Shown here one piece after another: positions 1 through 24,500 of a DNA stretch of 64,000 bases. Source of the stretch: Nelumbo lutea. Lineage: Eukaryota; Streptophyta; Magnoliopsida; Proteales; Nelumbonaceae. Position 1 is the first letter of the stretch. Every line of letters starts with the position of its first letter. The position numbers and the translations under genes are program-made. The stretch lies in assembly GCA_022828595.1 (NCBI GenBank), contig JAKGHH010000002.1:72326383-72390382 (forward strand), given 5' to 3'. The notes below the pieces were generated by a model. That model ran no database searches and was not told the DNA's origin. It saw only the letters and a list, made by a program, of their open reading frames with translations.

Positions 1-858
1 TCTTGGCCCCAATGCTAGACATTTTAGTGTCATGCGCCTATTGAGTCTTAGTTAGATGCCTATGCTGCTAACAAGCTCAAATGTTTAGAAGCTTTATCTT
101 GTAAGAAAACTACACCTACACATTACATAACTCAAATGACCCATCATACCTGGGTGTCAAGCCTCTATGCATTGTCTTGGATGTTCTTCTAAATTTGAGG
201 GCTTAGCTTCAGCAAGACTTGATCTCCAACATGAAACTCCATGGGTTGCTTGTCCTGGTCTACCCATTTCTTCATCTGCTTCATAGCCTTGGCCAAACTG
301 TCTTTGGTTTCATCCACCAACTCTTGCTTGCCTCAGGCAAACCGATATGTTTCAATACACCTTCCCTCTAAGTGCTACCTTGCCACGTAATGAGGGGTTT
401 AAGGCTGATGTCCCATAGAAACTCAAAGGAACTCATCCCTATAGATGAACTATGCTATAGGTTGTAGTAGAATTGTGTCTGGTACAATAAATCCATCCAA
501 TTCCTCTAGTTGGCCATCATAAAGTGGCATCCACCTACTCAATTTGGCCATCTATTTGAGATTGATTGCTTGTTGAGAACTTCAATTTAGATCCTAGCAA
601 ATCGAATGGTGTCATTTAAACCCACCAAGTGAATTGAGCATCTTGGTCACTAATAGTGTCTTTTAGTACACCCTAGTACTTCACAATGTTCTTGAAGAAT
701 AGTTAAGCAATCGTGTTTGTCATATAGGCATGTGGAGACGGATTGAATGTGGCATACTTGAAGAAGTGGTCTACCTACCACGACCATCGTAGACGTAAAT
801 CCCTTAACCTTGGGGAATCTAGTGATGAAGTCCATACCATAATCCACCTAGAATCTCT
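1..858 (-). pseudogene. Ty3/gypsy integrase fragment (Gypsy-1, 3' part)
   Basis: Read on the minus strand, 847 to about 650 encodes the start of a Ty3/gypsy integrase catalytic core: a GMDFITRFPKVKG block followed by TMVVV, the usual beta-strand context of the first catalytic Asp. The frame then shifts, because the conserved segment after VVVGR is read in another frame, and stops are frequent down to position 1. The element runs off the left edge of the window. It belongs with the protease, RT and RNase H blocks at 2090-3846, from which it is separated by an LTR-like insertion. No intact protein can be made. The family call rests on motif order and is fairly safe; the lineage within Ty3/gypsy is not determined. 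Confidence 0.75.
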
Positions 859-865
859 ACACTCT

Positions 866-2090
866 ATTAGACAGTGTATGCCCTTATCTCTAATTAGTTT
901 GATGTACGTTATGACATTTATTGTAAATGAATAAAAGTACATATTTGATTCATGTTATATGGTGTGTTTCTGTGTAATACCCTTAAACTTGACACATATG
1001 AGACTCGTATTAGTTTAGAATATTCACAGCCGTTGAATAGACCTGGGGAGGTTTATCCTGCCAAGGGAGAGATCATCTCTTGTCGGGCAGTGTTTGATCA
1101 TTATGAGCTGAGAGGTTAAGTATAAGACCATTAAGGGTGATACCTAATGGGCTAATCTTGCATCTACCCATAGTCCTTGGGCCTTCATAAGGTGACTAAA
1201 CCCAATGACCATTTATTGTAAATATGGCACCCATTAAAAGCCCATACTGATGGACTCAGGGGTTCACTGTGTTTTACAGTGAATTCGACCAGGCCTTGTA
1301 ACAAAGGCTGGACTGGACCCATGTGGCTAATGTGTAGATCAATGTTAGGGTCCCACACCATACAAATACAGCCAAACTAGCCAGAATTTAAAGGGTAAAG
1401 TGAGCAGTGTAACTCAATGGGACTAAGGCCCATGTCGAATTGGGCTTAAATGGTTTAATTAAATGGGCGAATTTGGGTTTATAATATGATTAGGATTTGT
1501 AGTTGGATAAGATAAGTCTTATCCACTTGAGAGTCCAGATCCAAATATCATATTTGGATCAAGAAATCCATTCCTAATTGGATTAAGAAGCTGATTCAGG
1601 GAATGTTATAAATAAGGGGGTGAATTCTATAGAAAGATGACTTCTTTTCTGCAATCTTGTTCTCCCTCTACTCTTGCCGCCCTACCCAGTTCAATCTTCA
1701 CCTCTTGGAGTGATCAAGAAGTGTTCTTGATATTATTTATTGGTGAAGAAACAATCTGAAGTCGTACTCACACAATCCTACACGACTCTTGCTGAAGAAT
1801 CATAGGTTTTTGCTGAAGAACCCTTCTTGCTGATCTTGCCTCAACATTTGCTGTGTCATCTTTAGTGGAGGCAAATTTGGTAACCTCTTTGGACGTGAAC
1901 GCCTATCTTGTGAGGAGCTTTTTGCGTGGATTCCGTATCAGGTATTCCTCTCCCTAATCTTGATTTCGAATTTGATCCGGTTTGTCTCAAGAATGAACTT
2001 TGAAAATGTAATTTTCTAAATTAGGGAATAGGATTCCTGGAATGGAGAAATAAGATTTTTGAAATTTCACCCAACCTCCCTACAAGGTTC
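866..2090 (+). mobile_element. LTR-like insertion (possible solo LTR) inside Gypsy-1
   Basis: About 1.2 kb of non-coding sequence separates the integrase core of Gypsy-1 from its RNase H/linker region. It has LTR-like layout on the plus strand: a start near TGTATGCCC, a promoter-like TTATAAATA at 1606-1614 followed by a purine-rich run, then a CT-rich leader (about 1635-1700). No open reading frame, PBS or PPT was seen inside. Exact ends and a TSD could not be fixed, so the boundaries are approximate. It could be a solo LTR of a long-LTR Copia family or another non-autonomous element. Confidence 0.45.
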
Positions 2091-3846
2091 GGCCATTCAT
2101 ATGATGGATCTCCCTTCCCTTCACACTCTACCTTCTTGAACTTGCTATATGATGGGGTTATGAGGTCTCGACCTTGATCCAAGGGAGGAAATTAGTCTCT
2201 ACAATACTAATAATCGCCACCATTTCTCCTACTGCCATCATGCCAAGAACATCTATAGCCTAGCTGTGCCACCTAGGCTTATGTTCAAAGGTTACATCAA
2301 AATTAGCCAAGAACTTCTATCACCATGCCTCCTTTGGGAAAAGTTTCTTTTGTGTTGGAAGTAACTCATTGGCATGTTATTTGTTCGAACCACAAACTTG
2401 GTCCCCAACAAGTAATGTCTCCATACTTGCAAGTAATGTATGACCATAATCATCTCCTTATTGGATACTTCTGTACTACATTCAGCTTCTAGCTTTCATA
2501 GGTAACTAGGTTTCCCTCCTATACTAAAACACCACCAATAGCAAAGTTAAATGCATTGGTGTGTACCTTGAAAGGTAGGGTGAAGGGTGAAGTCTAGAAA
2601 CTTTAAAATAGGTTCTGATGTGCTTGCTTAAGTCAATTAAAGGCCAATGCCACAACCTATCTTTGTTAAGAAAGTCCATGAGCACTGCTACCTTCTTTGA
2701 GTAATCTTTGATGAACTTGTGGTAATAGCTAGCAAGGCCAAGGAAGGACCATAACTTGGTAATCCTAGTAGGGACATGCCACTCTACAATAGCCTAGACT
2801 TTGTTATCATCCATGTGCATCTGTCCCTTGCTCACTCAATGCTTGAGTAACATGACTTCCAAGCAAATTAATTCACATATCTCCATCTTGACATGCAACC
2901 AGTGCTCCCTCAGTCTAGTCAAAACTTTTCTAAGATAGACCAAATGGTCTACTAGGGTTGGTGTATACAACAATTTCATCAAGATACATCATAATGAAAG
3001 AGTCCCAAAACCCATAAAACACATTGCTCATCAGATTACAAAAAATAGTTGTGGCATTGATAAGACTAAATGCAGACTTGTTAGTAACTAAAATGCAAGT
3101 TATGCTTGGTGAAGTAAATGACATAAATGAGCCAGTCTAAGAAGTCTAGCACTAGCAAAAAAAGGTACTTGTTCTTCATTGTCACCTTGTTTAGGGCACA
3201 ATAGTCCATGCACATTTTCATCAACTTGTCCTTCTACTTTTGGTAAAGCATCAAGGCACCATAGGGAGCTTTGGAAGGTAGGATATATAGCATGTTGTCA
3301 ACAACTCGTTCAACAATTGCTGAAGTTCTTCTAACTATGAGGGTCCCATGTGGTGTGAAGCATGAGTAGGGGGATTTGCTTCAAGAATCAGTTCAATTAC
3401 ATGGTCTATCTTCCACCAAGGTGGCAACTGTTCCAAAATCTCTGCTAGCATACATCCGAAAGATCCTCTAGTAACTTGGCCACCAAGGCATCTATCTCCA
3501 TGGTCACATTTGGTTTGACTTCCACAAGAATAGCCAAGTAAGTAATTTGGGCCTTCAATAAGCCACCTTTTAGTTGCATAGCATACATAAGTTCCAAGCC
3601 CTTCCTCTTGCCTATTGGAGTGTTAAGCACAATCCAAATAATAAATCCTAGTTGGGTCTCATCATCCATTAGAAACCCACCAAGGTGTGGCATCACATCC
3701 ACTTTAGTCATCACTAAAAAATCATTCCCAAAAATCACCTCAAAGACATCTAAGAGCACTACCAAGAAGCAACACCCACTCCTCCAAGGTCCAATACGTA
3801 GGTCTACATCGATAGTCATGCCCGTGATAGACATAGGGCAATCCAT
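2090..3846 (-). pseudogene. Ty3/gypsy protease-RT-RNase H remnant (Gypsy-1)
   Basis: On the minus strand, in order from 3846 down: a retropepsin-like segment (3846-3445) with the FGNDFL...MPHLGGF signature typical of gypsy proteases; an RT segment (3124-2930) with FCNLMSNV and YLDEIVVYT in place of the usual YxDD box; a connection segment (about 2800-2600) whose translation resembles the GLASYYHKFIKDYSKK block; an RNase H segment (about 2530-2300) resembling YESRKLN...YGDITCWG; and a linker to the integrase zinc-binding region (2300-2100). Stops and frameshifts interrupt every domain. Compared with Gypsy-2 (54-64 kb), this copy is more decayed. It is a dead element. Confidence 0.75.
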
Positions 3847-5725
3847 GACTTTGTGATTCTTTATATTTTCTATTTTTAAAAACTTTATTATTTAATTATA
3901 AATTTACCCATTTGACCCAAACCACTAACCCATCAACCAAAGAGAAAATTATTTTATTTCTAAGTTGATTTTAAATTTTGTATTTCATTCCCCTTGTTAA
4001 TAAAATTACCTTTTATGTATAATATTTATTTTTGTTTAATATAATGAATATACAATATTAGAAACATAACCAATTTTTTTATTTTTATAAATATATGACA
4101 TCAGATACGTGCCCAATTCTTTTATAATTCTTTATATTTTCCATTTTTAAAAACTTTATTATTTAACTATGACATCATTTTATTTCTTATTTGATTTTAA
4201 ATTTTGTATTCTATTTCTATCATTAATAAAAACACTTTTTACATATCATGAATATTTTTGTTTATTATGATTATAAATATATAATTTTAGAGATATACCC
4301 AATTCTTTTTTTATTATATATATATAATTTATTATTTAATTATGGTACTATTGGTTAACCCATTTGACCCAAATGATGGATTGCTTACCCACTATCAGGG
4401 AGGAAGAAAATTTTTTTAGGTTACATTTTAAAAATATTGATTTTTATACTATTAAAATTAATGTTGTAGATTTAATTAGTAGAATTTAATGATGAGAAAG
4501 AAATATACTTAAATATAGGATTTAATGAGAGAATGAGAGTTACTACCTTATATATGGGACATAATGAGAGACAATTGGAAAACGATTTCTTTTCTAGTTG
4601 GTTTTAGAGTTTATATTCCATTTTCATCATTAATAATTTTTGAAGATAAAAAATATAGTTTTGTTTCCAAGTTAATTTTAAAAATACAAGTTTTTATACA
4701 ATTAAAATTATTATGTATTAATTTAATTAGTGGAATTTAATGATGATAAACAAAATGCATTGAATATACAACTCAATGAGGGAGAATGAGAGTTAATACC
4801 TCGAGTGTAGAAATTAATGAAAGGGAATTGAATGAACTTAATAATAAGTATTCAAATTACAGTTTTTGTCGTCACAATAAAGAGGGACCATATTTTAAAA
4901 GGAAGGGCATTTTAGTTATGAAAGATTCTAGAACACAAGGATCTTCTATTCATACTTTTTATATTGTTAGTATGTGTGTACGTGCTTTGCAGCTGACAAA
5001 TTTTGTCATGATGATGATAGCATATAATATGTTTCCAAAATTTTTCTATAATTTTTTTATATTTCTATTTCTATAAAAATTATTCTTATTTTTCACACAT
5101 ATTCTGGTTCATTAATATAGAGATATGTCCAAGTGTTTTCTACATAATTTATATATTTTTGTGTTTTTATCTTTTCAAAATTTTATTATTTAATTATAAA
5201 TTCACGAGTTGACACATTTTACTTGAAATGTTGAATTGATACACCATCAAACAGGAAAACAATTTCCCTTTTGGGTTAGTTTTGAATTCTGTATTTTATT
5301 TATATCATCAATAAAAAGTTAAAAACAATTCTTGTTTATTGTGTCTAATTTTTATTATGATTAATATAAAATATTAGAGATGTATCCAAATGTTTTCTAT
5401 AGAATTTCTATGTTTTCATATTCTTTTGTATTTTTATCTTTTTTAATGTTTATTAATTAATTATGAAATCAATGGTTGACACATATGACCCAAAAGGTTG
5501 AATTGTTGACTTACCACGAGTAAAACAAATTCATTTTTGTATTGACTTTAAATTTTTATTTTATTTCTGACATTAATAAAGCAATTATTATTTATCACAC
5601 TTATTTTTCTTTAATATGAATAATACAAAATATTAGATAGGTGCATAAATGTTATTTATAAAATTTTGTATTATTACATAATATTATTGTGTTTGTTATA
5701 TGTTTACATTTTTTTTAATTATGAT
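3847..5725. repeat. AT-rich degenerate repeat tract (left part)
   Basis: Very AT-rich, non-genic. A motif of roughly 240-260 bp recurs with heavy divergence: a TTTATATTTT / ACTTTATTATTTAATTATGA block, a TTGACCCATTTGACCCAAA-like block, a TTGATTTTAAATTTTGTATT block, an ATCATTAATAAAAACA block, and an AATATTAGAGATGTACCCAA-like block. Copies are recognisable near 3845, 4110, 4310, 5090 and 5400, with more to the right of the MITE at 6178. A second motif, centred on GGAATTTAATGATGA with AATGAGAGTTA, recurs at about 4480-4560, 4730-4830 and 6540-6640. The small open frame at 4786-5076 lies inside the repeat and resembles no protein. Confidence 0.6.
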
Positions 5726-5733
5726 ATCAAGGA

Positions 5734-6169
5734 TAGGACTGTAAACTGATTGAATTCGAATTGAATCAGGCAACATCCGAATTCAAATTCGATTAGAAAA
5801 TTTGTTATCAGAATTCAATATGTTATCTGGTGGATATTAAAAATCAATGTTCAAATTTGAATTTGATTAAATATTCGAATATTCGATTCAATTTGAATTC
5901 AACTGATTTATCATTTTAGGTAATTAATAAATATATAAGTAAATATTTTATTTATATAAAGTATATAAATATTTAAATATATAAATATATAAATTATTTA
6001 TATAATTTAATTATTATATATTTAAATTATAATATATATATATATAAGAATTAAATAATCAATTGAATTCAAACATTTTTTTATTCGAATCAGGTCATAT
6101 CTGAATTCAATTCGATTATGTCTAATCTCGAATTCGAAAATGGATTTTTGAATACCGTTGATACCCCTA
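5734..6169 (+). mobile_element. hAT-type MITE (copy 1 of the GAATTCGAAT family)
   Basis: 436-bp non-coding element with terminal inverted repeats related to TAGGGGTGT.AACG (here TAGGACTGTAAAC at the left and GTTGATACCCCTA at the right). It is flanked by an 8-bp TSD with one mismatch, ATCAAGGA (5726-5733) and ATCAAGGG (6170-6177). Eight-bp TSDs and this terminus are typical of hAT non-autonomous elements. The ends are rich in GAATTC/TTCGAATT sub-motifs; the centre is almost pure A/T. It is nearly the reverse complement in layout of the copy at 61654-62122. Confidence 0.75.
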
Positions 6170-6177
6170 ATCAAGGG

Positions 6178-6900
6178 TTAACACATTTGACTCAAAAGGT
6201 TGACTTGTTGACCTGCCCCCACAAAAAATAATTTCTATTTGGATTGATTTTAAATTTATATTTTATTCTAACATCAATAAGAACAATTATTATTTATACC
6301 ATACTTAATTTTCTTTAATATGATATATAAAACATTAAGAATGTACCCAAAATTTTTATATTTGTTATTTATGTATATTTTAAAAGTTTTTATTTAATTA
6401 TAACATCATGGATTAGTCCACTTGACTCAGATGGTTGAATTGTTTACTCACCACCATGATTGAAAAACAATTCCATTTTGAGTAAATTTATAAATCACGT
6501 ATTTTATATTGTTAAAATTATTGGATTTAGATCTAATTAATAGAATTTATTTGTTTTATTTTGTGAAAATAATATTTTAATTACAAGATTCAGTAAAGAA
6601 TGGAGGTTAGTACCTTAAGATAAGACTTAATGAAAGGAAATAGAATGATGAGAAATGTAATTTCAAATTACATTTTATGGCCTCACAATTAGAGAGGGAT
6701 CAAATTCAAAAAATAGGGGGTGTTATAATTAAGAAAATGATTCAATGAATGTTAATAGGTGTTAATACTTTAAATACAAGACTTAATGGTAGGGAATTGA
6801 ATGAGGAGAAAAGTGGTTTTGCAAATTACATTTCTGTTCTTAAAATTAGATAAGGACCAAATTATAAAATTGGGATAATTTAGTCAAACAAAAGTTCCAC
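6178..6900. repeat. AT-rich degenerate repeat tract (right part)
   Basis: Continuation of the degenerate repeat seen at 3847-5725, interrupted by the MITE. Copies of the TTGACT...GTTGA, TTGATTTTAAATTT and ATCAATAA blocks are seen at 6178-6350 and 6350-6490. The second motif, with AATGAAAGGAA and CAAATTACATTTT, occurs at about 6530-6690 and again at 6760-6870. No coding potential. Confidence 0.55.
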
Positions 6901-8150
6901 ACCATTACTCACACTTTTAATAATAGTATAGTATAAATAAACATTAAATAAAAAATATAAAATGATATTTTTTCTATAATTTGCTTTTCAATGATTGAAC
7001 AAAATAAGTAATTTTGTGTCTTCTTATCAAATAAACAATACTAAATGAAGATGTAAAATTTTGCCTTTACTTGTTTTCCAATTCAAACTGTAGAAAAGGA
7101 ACATTTGAATTCGATTAGAAATTTATATATTCAAATTCAATTTAATGCCTGGCCGATATTGAAAATTAATATTCGAATTCAATTTCAATTCTAATTTGTA
7201 TTCGGTGAATTAATTATTAAACTCTGAAAACAGACAAAGATAAATAACAAACCTTAACATTGTTTCAATGGTGGATTGGCGTATTTGTACAACCGTAGGT
7301 GAGAAGACAATCTCTAAAACGTGAACAGAAATGGCCGATGAACCAGAAAGGGGAAATGGGACCTTTTTCTACTTGCATTTTCCAAAATAGCATGACTCTC
7401 CCAACCAAATTGAAGTGCCAATAATGTTCAAGGGCTGACAAAGATGATGAACAACTTGAAAGAAGATAGAATGAAGGGTTACGGTTTGAGAAGAAAATAG
7501 AAAGAAGAAAGGTAAGTTGCAATTACTCGCAGCCATATGTGCCAGAGACAAGAGTCAGCAAACAAACAAATCGGTAAAATTGAAGAGGAAGCAAAGAAAG
7601 GAACTAATGGTAAAGACCAAGCAAAAGAAAATGACTTCAGTCATTTTAAAATGGTAAAATGCATAAGAGAAAGTATTGTGGCCTTTGCAAGGAAGCCATC
7701 ATGATAACTTATGCCAGTAAAAGTGAAGTTGGGAAGTTAAAATGTAAGAGAGAGGGTGAGGCAGTCTTTGACCCTTTGCATTTAAAAGTTAAAACATTAA
7801 AAAATTAATTATTTTTTTTTTTGAAATAGTGCCCATCACAATTTTTTAAAGACTTGTTATATACAATAAAACATATTAACAGAATCGGAAAATTATCCAA
7901 TCAAATCACTTTATATTCGAATTCATGGGCGGGCATTGGTGTGTAGAGTGGAGGTTTTTGACATTTTAAATGTTTATAGCTCTGCAGTGGAAATCAGAAA
8001 TCTGCATTAGGCCTGTCCATACTTCTTTGTAAATTAAAATGAAAATTTTCATTTTTACTTGTTTTCCAAGCAAATTTCATTTGAAGCTTCTGAAAATTGA
8101 CAGATGAAACTAGTAAAATAAGGGCAGTAAGACAGACAGACCAACTATAA
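6901..8150. other. Intergenic region, no gene seen
   Basis: AT-rich spacer between the repeat tract and the 3' end of the kinase gene. At 7085-7210 is a fragment rich in GAATTCGAT/CGAATTC motifs, probably a remnant of the hAT MITE family seen at 5734 and 61654, but without recognisable ends. The two overlapping minus-strand open frames at 7265-7551 (60 and 85 codons) show no family motif and are judged spurious. Confidence 0.5.
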
Positions 8151-8278
8151 GCTGTGTATGGTTTGAAGGAAAAAGTAAAGAAAGGAAGGGAAAGTTGAGG
8201 AAATCTTTACAAACCTTGTATAGATTTTCCTACCTTTCCCTTCTTTTCTCTACCTTTTCCTTCAAAACAAACATAGCC
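8151..8278. mobile_element. Foldback Tourist-like MITE
   Basis: 128-bp near-perfect inverted repeat: a left arm of about 58 bp and a right arm of about 62 bp flank a short loop near 8208-8216. The arms share GTTTGAAGGAAAA, GGAAGGGAAAG and AAATCT in inverted order. It is flanked by TAA at 8148-8150 and 8279-8281, the 3-bp TSD expected for PIF/Harbinger (Tourist) MITEs. It lies about 280 bp downstream of the kinase stop codon. Confidence 0.7.
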
Positions 8279-8555
8279 TAAAGGTACCATCATGGATGGA
8301 GTCTATAATAGGGGGAAATGTACATCTATTGCAACATGTAGTTCATCCAACCAAGAAAAAGGTCAGTTCATACAACAAACACTAAATAGACCTGATTTTT
8401 TGTTTTCTATGGAAAATGGCCGATTTTTACAACTAATATGCACTTCCAATTCTGCTTAGAGCAACTCAACTCAAGAAAACCTTGCCCCAACCAACTCTAC
8501 TAATGGCTAATACAGAGAAAAAAGAAGTTTGAAAATACATGACAACTACTATGTA

Positions 8556-20703
<12,148 letters not shown>

Positions 20704-20708
20704 GAATC

Positions 20709-20927
20709 TATTAAAAGACTGGTTGAAGTTGTTTTTCTGTGTTTTTTATTTCTGTTAGTGTTGCAGACGTACTATTGTAATTCCCCTTCTCTTTATGTTA
20801 TGTTGGGTCGCCCTAATTTAAATACTAAAAAGCTGGCGCCACCAGCATCTTTTGGTGCTCTCAAATCTCTCTTCTCTCCTCTCTCTTCCTCTCTTCTCCC
20901 TTCTCTTCACTTCAGTTCTGGACAAGA
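20709..20927 (+). repeat. Copia-A 5' LTR
   Basis: 219 bp from TATTAAAAGACTGG to CTGGACAAGA. Contains an AATTTAAATAC promoter-like box and a CT-rich run (about 20866-20915). Matches 25803-26022. Confidence 0.85.
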
Positions 20928-20939
20928 TCATATCAGAGC
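20928..20939 (+). promoter_or_regulatory. Copia-A primer binding site
   Basis: TCATATCAGAGC, two mismatches from the usual TGGTATCAGAGC complementary to tRNA-iMet. It abuts the LTR end without a spacer. Confidence 0.65.
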
Positions 20940-21534
20940 GGGTTCATCTGATCTGAAAGGAGATCGAGTCCTCTATCTTCTTCCCTTCCCCATCGTGCTA
21001 TTGATATTTTTTTTCTTAAGAACCATGGTATTTTTTTTGGACTGATCTCAGAAGCTTTGTTCTCCTCTTTTCTATTTTTTTCCTGATTGTGTATCAGGAC
21101 AGACTTAAAAAGGGAAAAAACCAATCGGATGTGAGGTGATCAGCACCTGTACCTTCCTTTTTTGTAGGATCAAGTGATCCTTGTGATGGTTGTAGGTCAG
21201 AGGTGACTGTATGTGCTGTGACAGCAGCTTTGTGGAGTGTGTGTAGGTCGGAGATGACCTGTGTGTGCTGTGACAGCAGTGCAGTGGGTAGTTTGTAGGT
21301 CGGTGATGACTTGTAGGTGCTGCAACAGCAGGAAATTTTTTTTTATGGTGACTGAAGTACTGTAGTCGATCTAGAGCTGCCTATAGTTTTTTTTTTTTTT
21401 TTAATTCCTGGAGCAGATTTTTTTTTCAGAAATAACACAATGTGCGAAAGGGAAAATAAGTTGGACAGGTCGGACTGTTTTTTTTTTTTTGGGTGAAGAT
21501 TCAGCCACTTATAGTGTGATTTAAACCAGTTATC
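20940..21534 (+). other. Copia-A untranslated leader
   Basis: About 600 bp between PBS and gag. Contains three imperfect direct repeats (about 21190-21340) with GTAGGTC, GATGACT/GGTGACT and GTGCTGTGACAGCAG motifs, then several T-runs. No coding signal. Confidence 0.55.
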
Positions 21535-24500
21535 ATGAATAGTGAAGACTTAGCCACCTCCAGTGTTTCATCCATGCAGAATGAACTGAGTGGGGGCATG
21601 GATTTATCCTTCCCTATGGCTGTCATACCTCTTGATGGTCTGAATTATTTAGTGGTCGAAGGGGATCGGGTTATACATTACTGCAAGGGAAAAAATAGGC
21701 TATATAAATGGAAGAATTAAAGAACCTAATTCTGGGAGTGTTGAGCATGACAGATGGAATTAGGAGAACAGCATGGTAATGTCATGGCTCTTAGTGTCTA
21801 TGCAACTCAAGTGAGAAGAAATTTTATGTGGGCTGAAACAGCTTATGAGATTTGGGAACAAGCCAAGTCAACCTATTTTGAATTGAGACACTATGCAAAG
21901 ATTTATCAGTTACAAGCAGAATCCTCTACTTGCAAATAGGGAGAGAGGAGTCTCTCTATGTACTACTCAGACTTGTCTTCCATTTAGAAAGAATTGGATC
22001 ACTACCAAAGTGTAGATTGGAAGTGTGATGAAGATGTGAAAGCATACAAGTCTCTTGTTTCTCAGCAGAAGGTCTTTGCCTTCCTCGGCTTGAACCCTAT
22101 ATATGAATCCATTAGAGTGTAGATCCTTAGAAGCAAGGATCTCCCTTTCGTTTAAGGGGTATATGCTTTACTAGAGTTAGAGGAAAGTAGAAGGAATCTG
22201 ATGAATAATTCTAGGGGAGATGCAGTTGTGCTGGCAGTAAAAGGAAGTGTTGTTACAAGTGGAGGAAATCCTTTTAAGAAGGGAAGCCAAAATGGTGCAC
22301 CCATTGCCAGAAGCCTCGACACACTCGTGACACATGTTGGGACCTTCATGGGAAGCTGAAATGGGCTCAGGAATTGAGTAAGAAACAGGGCTCAGATCTG
22401 AATAAGAAGTTAAGTCAGCAAGGTTCAAGAAAATTCACTACAACAAACATGGCTACTCGGGAGAAACAGCCCCCTACTACTACTGCAGTTCAGACATATA
22501 CTACTGGTTGTGACACTAGGGAGGATATCATTAATTCCTTCTGTGATCATTTAGAACTTTATGGTAGGGCAATTCGCTAGATGGATGCCCCTCCTCCATC
22601 AACTTCACATGTATCTACATCAAGTAATTCTGCCACAGCTCTCCATGTAATGTCTCATTCCTCTGACTCTCCTTGGATAATTGATTCTTGAGCGTCAAAA
22701 CATATGACCGAGAAGTCTACCTGCTTTCAGACCTATCATCTTCTCTGGAAGAGACAAAGTCAGTCCGGTTGATGGTTCATTCTCTACCATAGTTGGTCAA
22801 GAAACTATTTCTCTTCCTTTTGGTCCTACACTTTCTAATGTTTTACATGTTCCTCAATTCCCTATTAATTTGTTTTTTGTTAGTAGTATAACCAATTCTT
22901 TAAATTGTTCAATAACCTTCTTCCCTTCTTATTGTGTAATTCGGGATTTGGACTCGGGGAAGATGATTGGTAGAGGCTGTATGGTGGATGGTGTCTACTT
23001 GTTGGAGAATAAGGCTGGCCTTGTAGTCATAGAGTCTAAGAGTAAGTCTATTAAGAGCCAAGCCTATTTATGGCACAGTCGTATTGGTCATTTACCCTTT
23101 GATTCCTTAAAGATTGTGTTTCCAGAGTTGTTTAAGTCAATGTTAGTGTCAGAGCTGATATGTCAAACTTGTCAACTGAGTAAACATTGTAGAACTCATT
23201 TTTCTTCAAAGAATAATAAATCTGAATTTCCTTTTCATATTGTTCACTCTAATGTTTGGGGCACAATTACTTTACCATCTGAAAGTGGCTAAAAGTATTT
23301 TATTACCTTTATTGATGATTATTCCAGGTACACATGGGTATATCCCATGCAAACTAGGGATGAAATACCCAAAATTATCCAAGATTTCCAAAGAATGACT
23401 TTCACCCAATTTCAAACCGAAATCCAAATCTTCCAATCCGATAATGCCAAAGAATACTTCCATAATGATCTTACAGAGTTCTTTGCTTCACGCGGATCAC
23501 TCCACCGTAGCTCCTATGCCCAAACACCACAACAAAATGGTGTTGCTAAAAGAAAGAACCGCCATCTTCTTGAAGTAGCTCGGGGACTATTGATTCATAT
23601 GAATGTCCCCAAACGTTTTTGGCTTGAAGCTATCCTTTGTGCTGCCTATCTCATTAACCACATGCCCTCTCGATGGTTAGAGTACAAAGCCCCAGATCAG
23701 CTTTTGTTTCCCAAGGCTCCTCTTTTGTCTATTCCTCTCCATGTTTTTGGTTGTCGTTGCTTTGTTCAAAACCTGTCACCCACTCATGGGAAATTGGATC
23801 CTCGTTCTATCCTTGCATATTCTTGGGGTACCCTACAAATCATAAGGGGTACCGGTGCTTTGATCCCATCTCTCGGAAATACATGTTTCCATGGATGTCT
23901 CCTTTTTTGAGAGTGAACCTTTCTTTCCTATTTCTCCTTAGGGGGAGTGTAGGCATAAGGACAAACAGGTTCAAAATCCTCCTCTACCTGATCCTCCTCC
24001 CTTTCGTGCTTTTTGTCGTCATCACAAAGGCCAACCAAGTTCAAGAGCTTTGGAGCATCTAGAAGTTGTACCACCAATGCCATCAAATTCTCTAGGGATG
24101 GATCCTACCTAGCTAGGTACCTTAGTTCCCATTGATATTTCTGACCCTATTGCTATTGATACCTCCACCATTGATGATCTTAACCTCCCTATTGCTCTCC
24201 GGAAAGGTGTTAGATCTTGTACCACCAAGCACCCCATTTCCCATTTTGTTTCCTATGAAAACATTTCACCTTCCTTTTAAGCATTCCTCTCTTCCATTGA
24301 CAATGTTCCTATTCGTAAGAATGTGGCAGAAGCTCTCTCAGTGCTTGAATGGATAGATACAATGAAGGAAGAAATTAATGCATTACATAAAAATTGTACA
24401 TGGGAATTGGTGGATCTTCCCGAGGGAAAATTGTACATAGGGCTGATAGCACAATGGAAATGTATAAAGCTCGTCAAGTGGCAAAAGGGTTCACTCAAGT

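Noticed and set aside
4786..5076. 96-codon plus-strand open frame
   Set aside because: Lies wholly in the degenerate repeat tract, has no motif, and its composition matches the non-coding surroundings.
3847..6900. Regularly recurring blocks suggestive of a CRISPR-like array
   Set aside because: Units are about 250 bp, heavily diverged and AT-rich with no short identical repeats or unique spacers, and the genome is a plant nuclear one.
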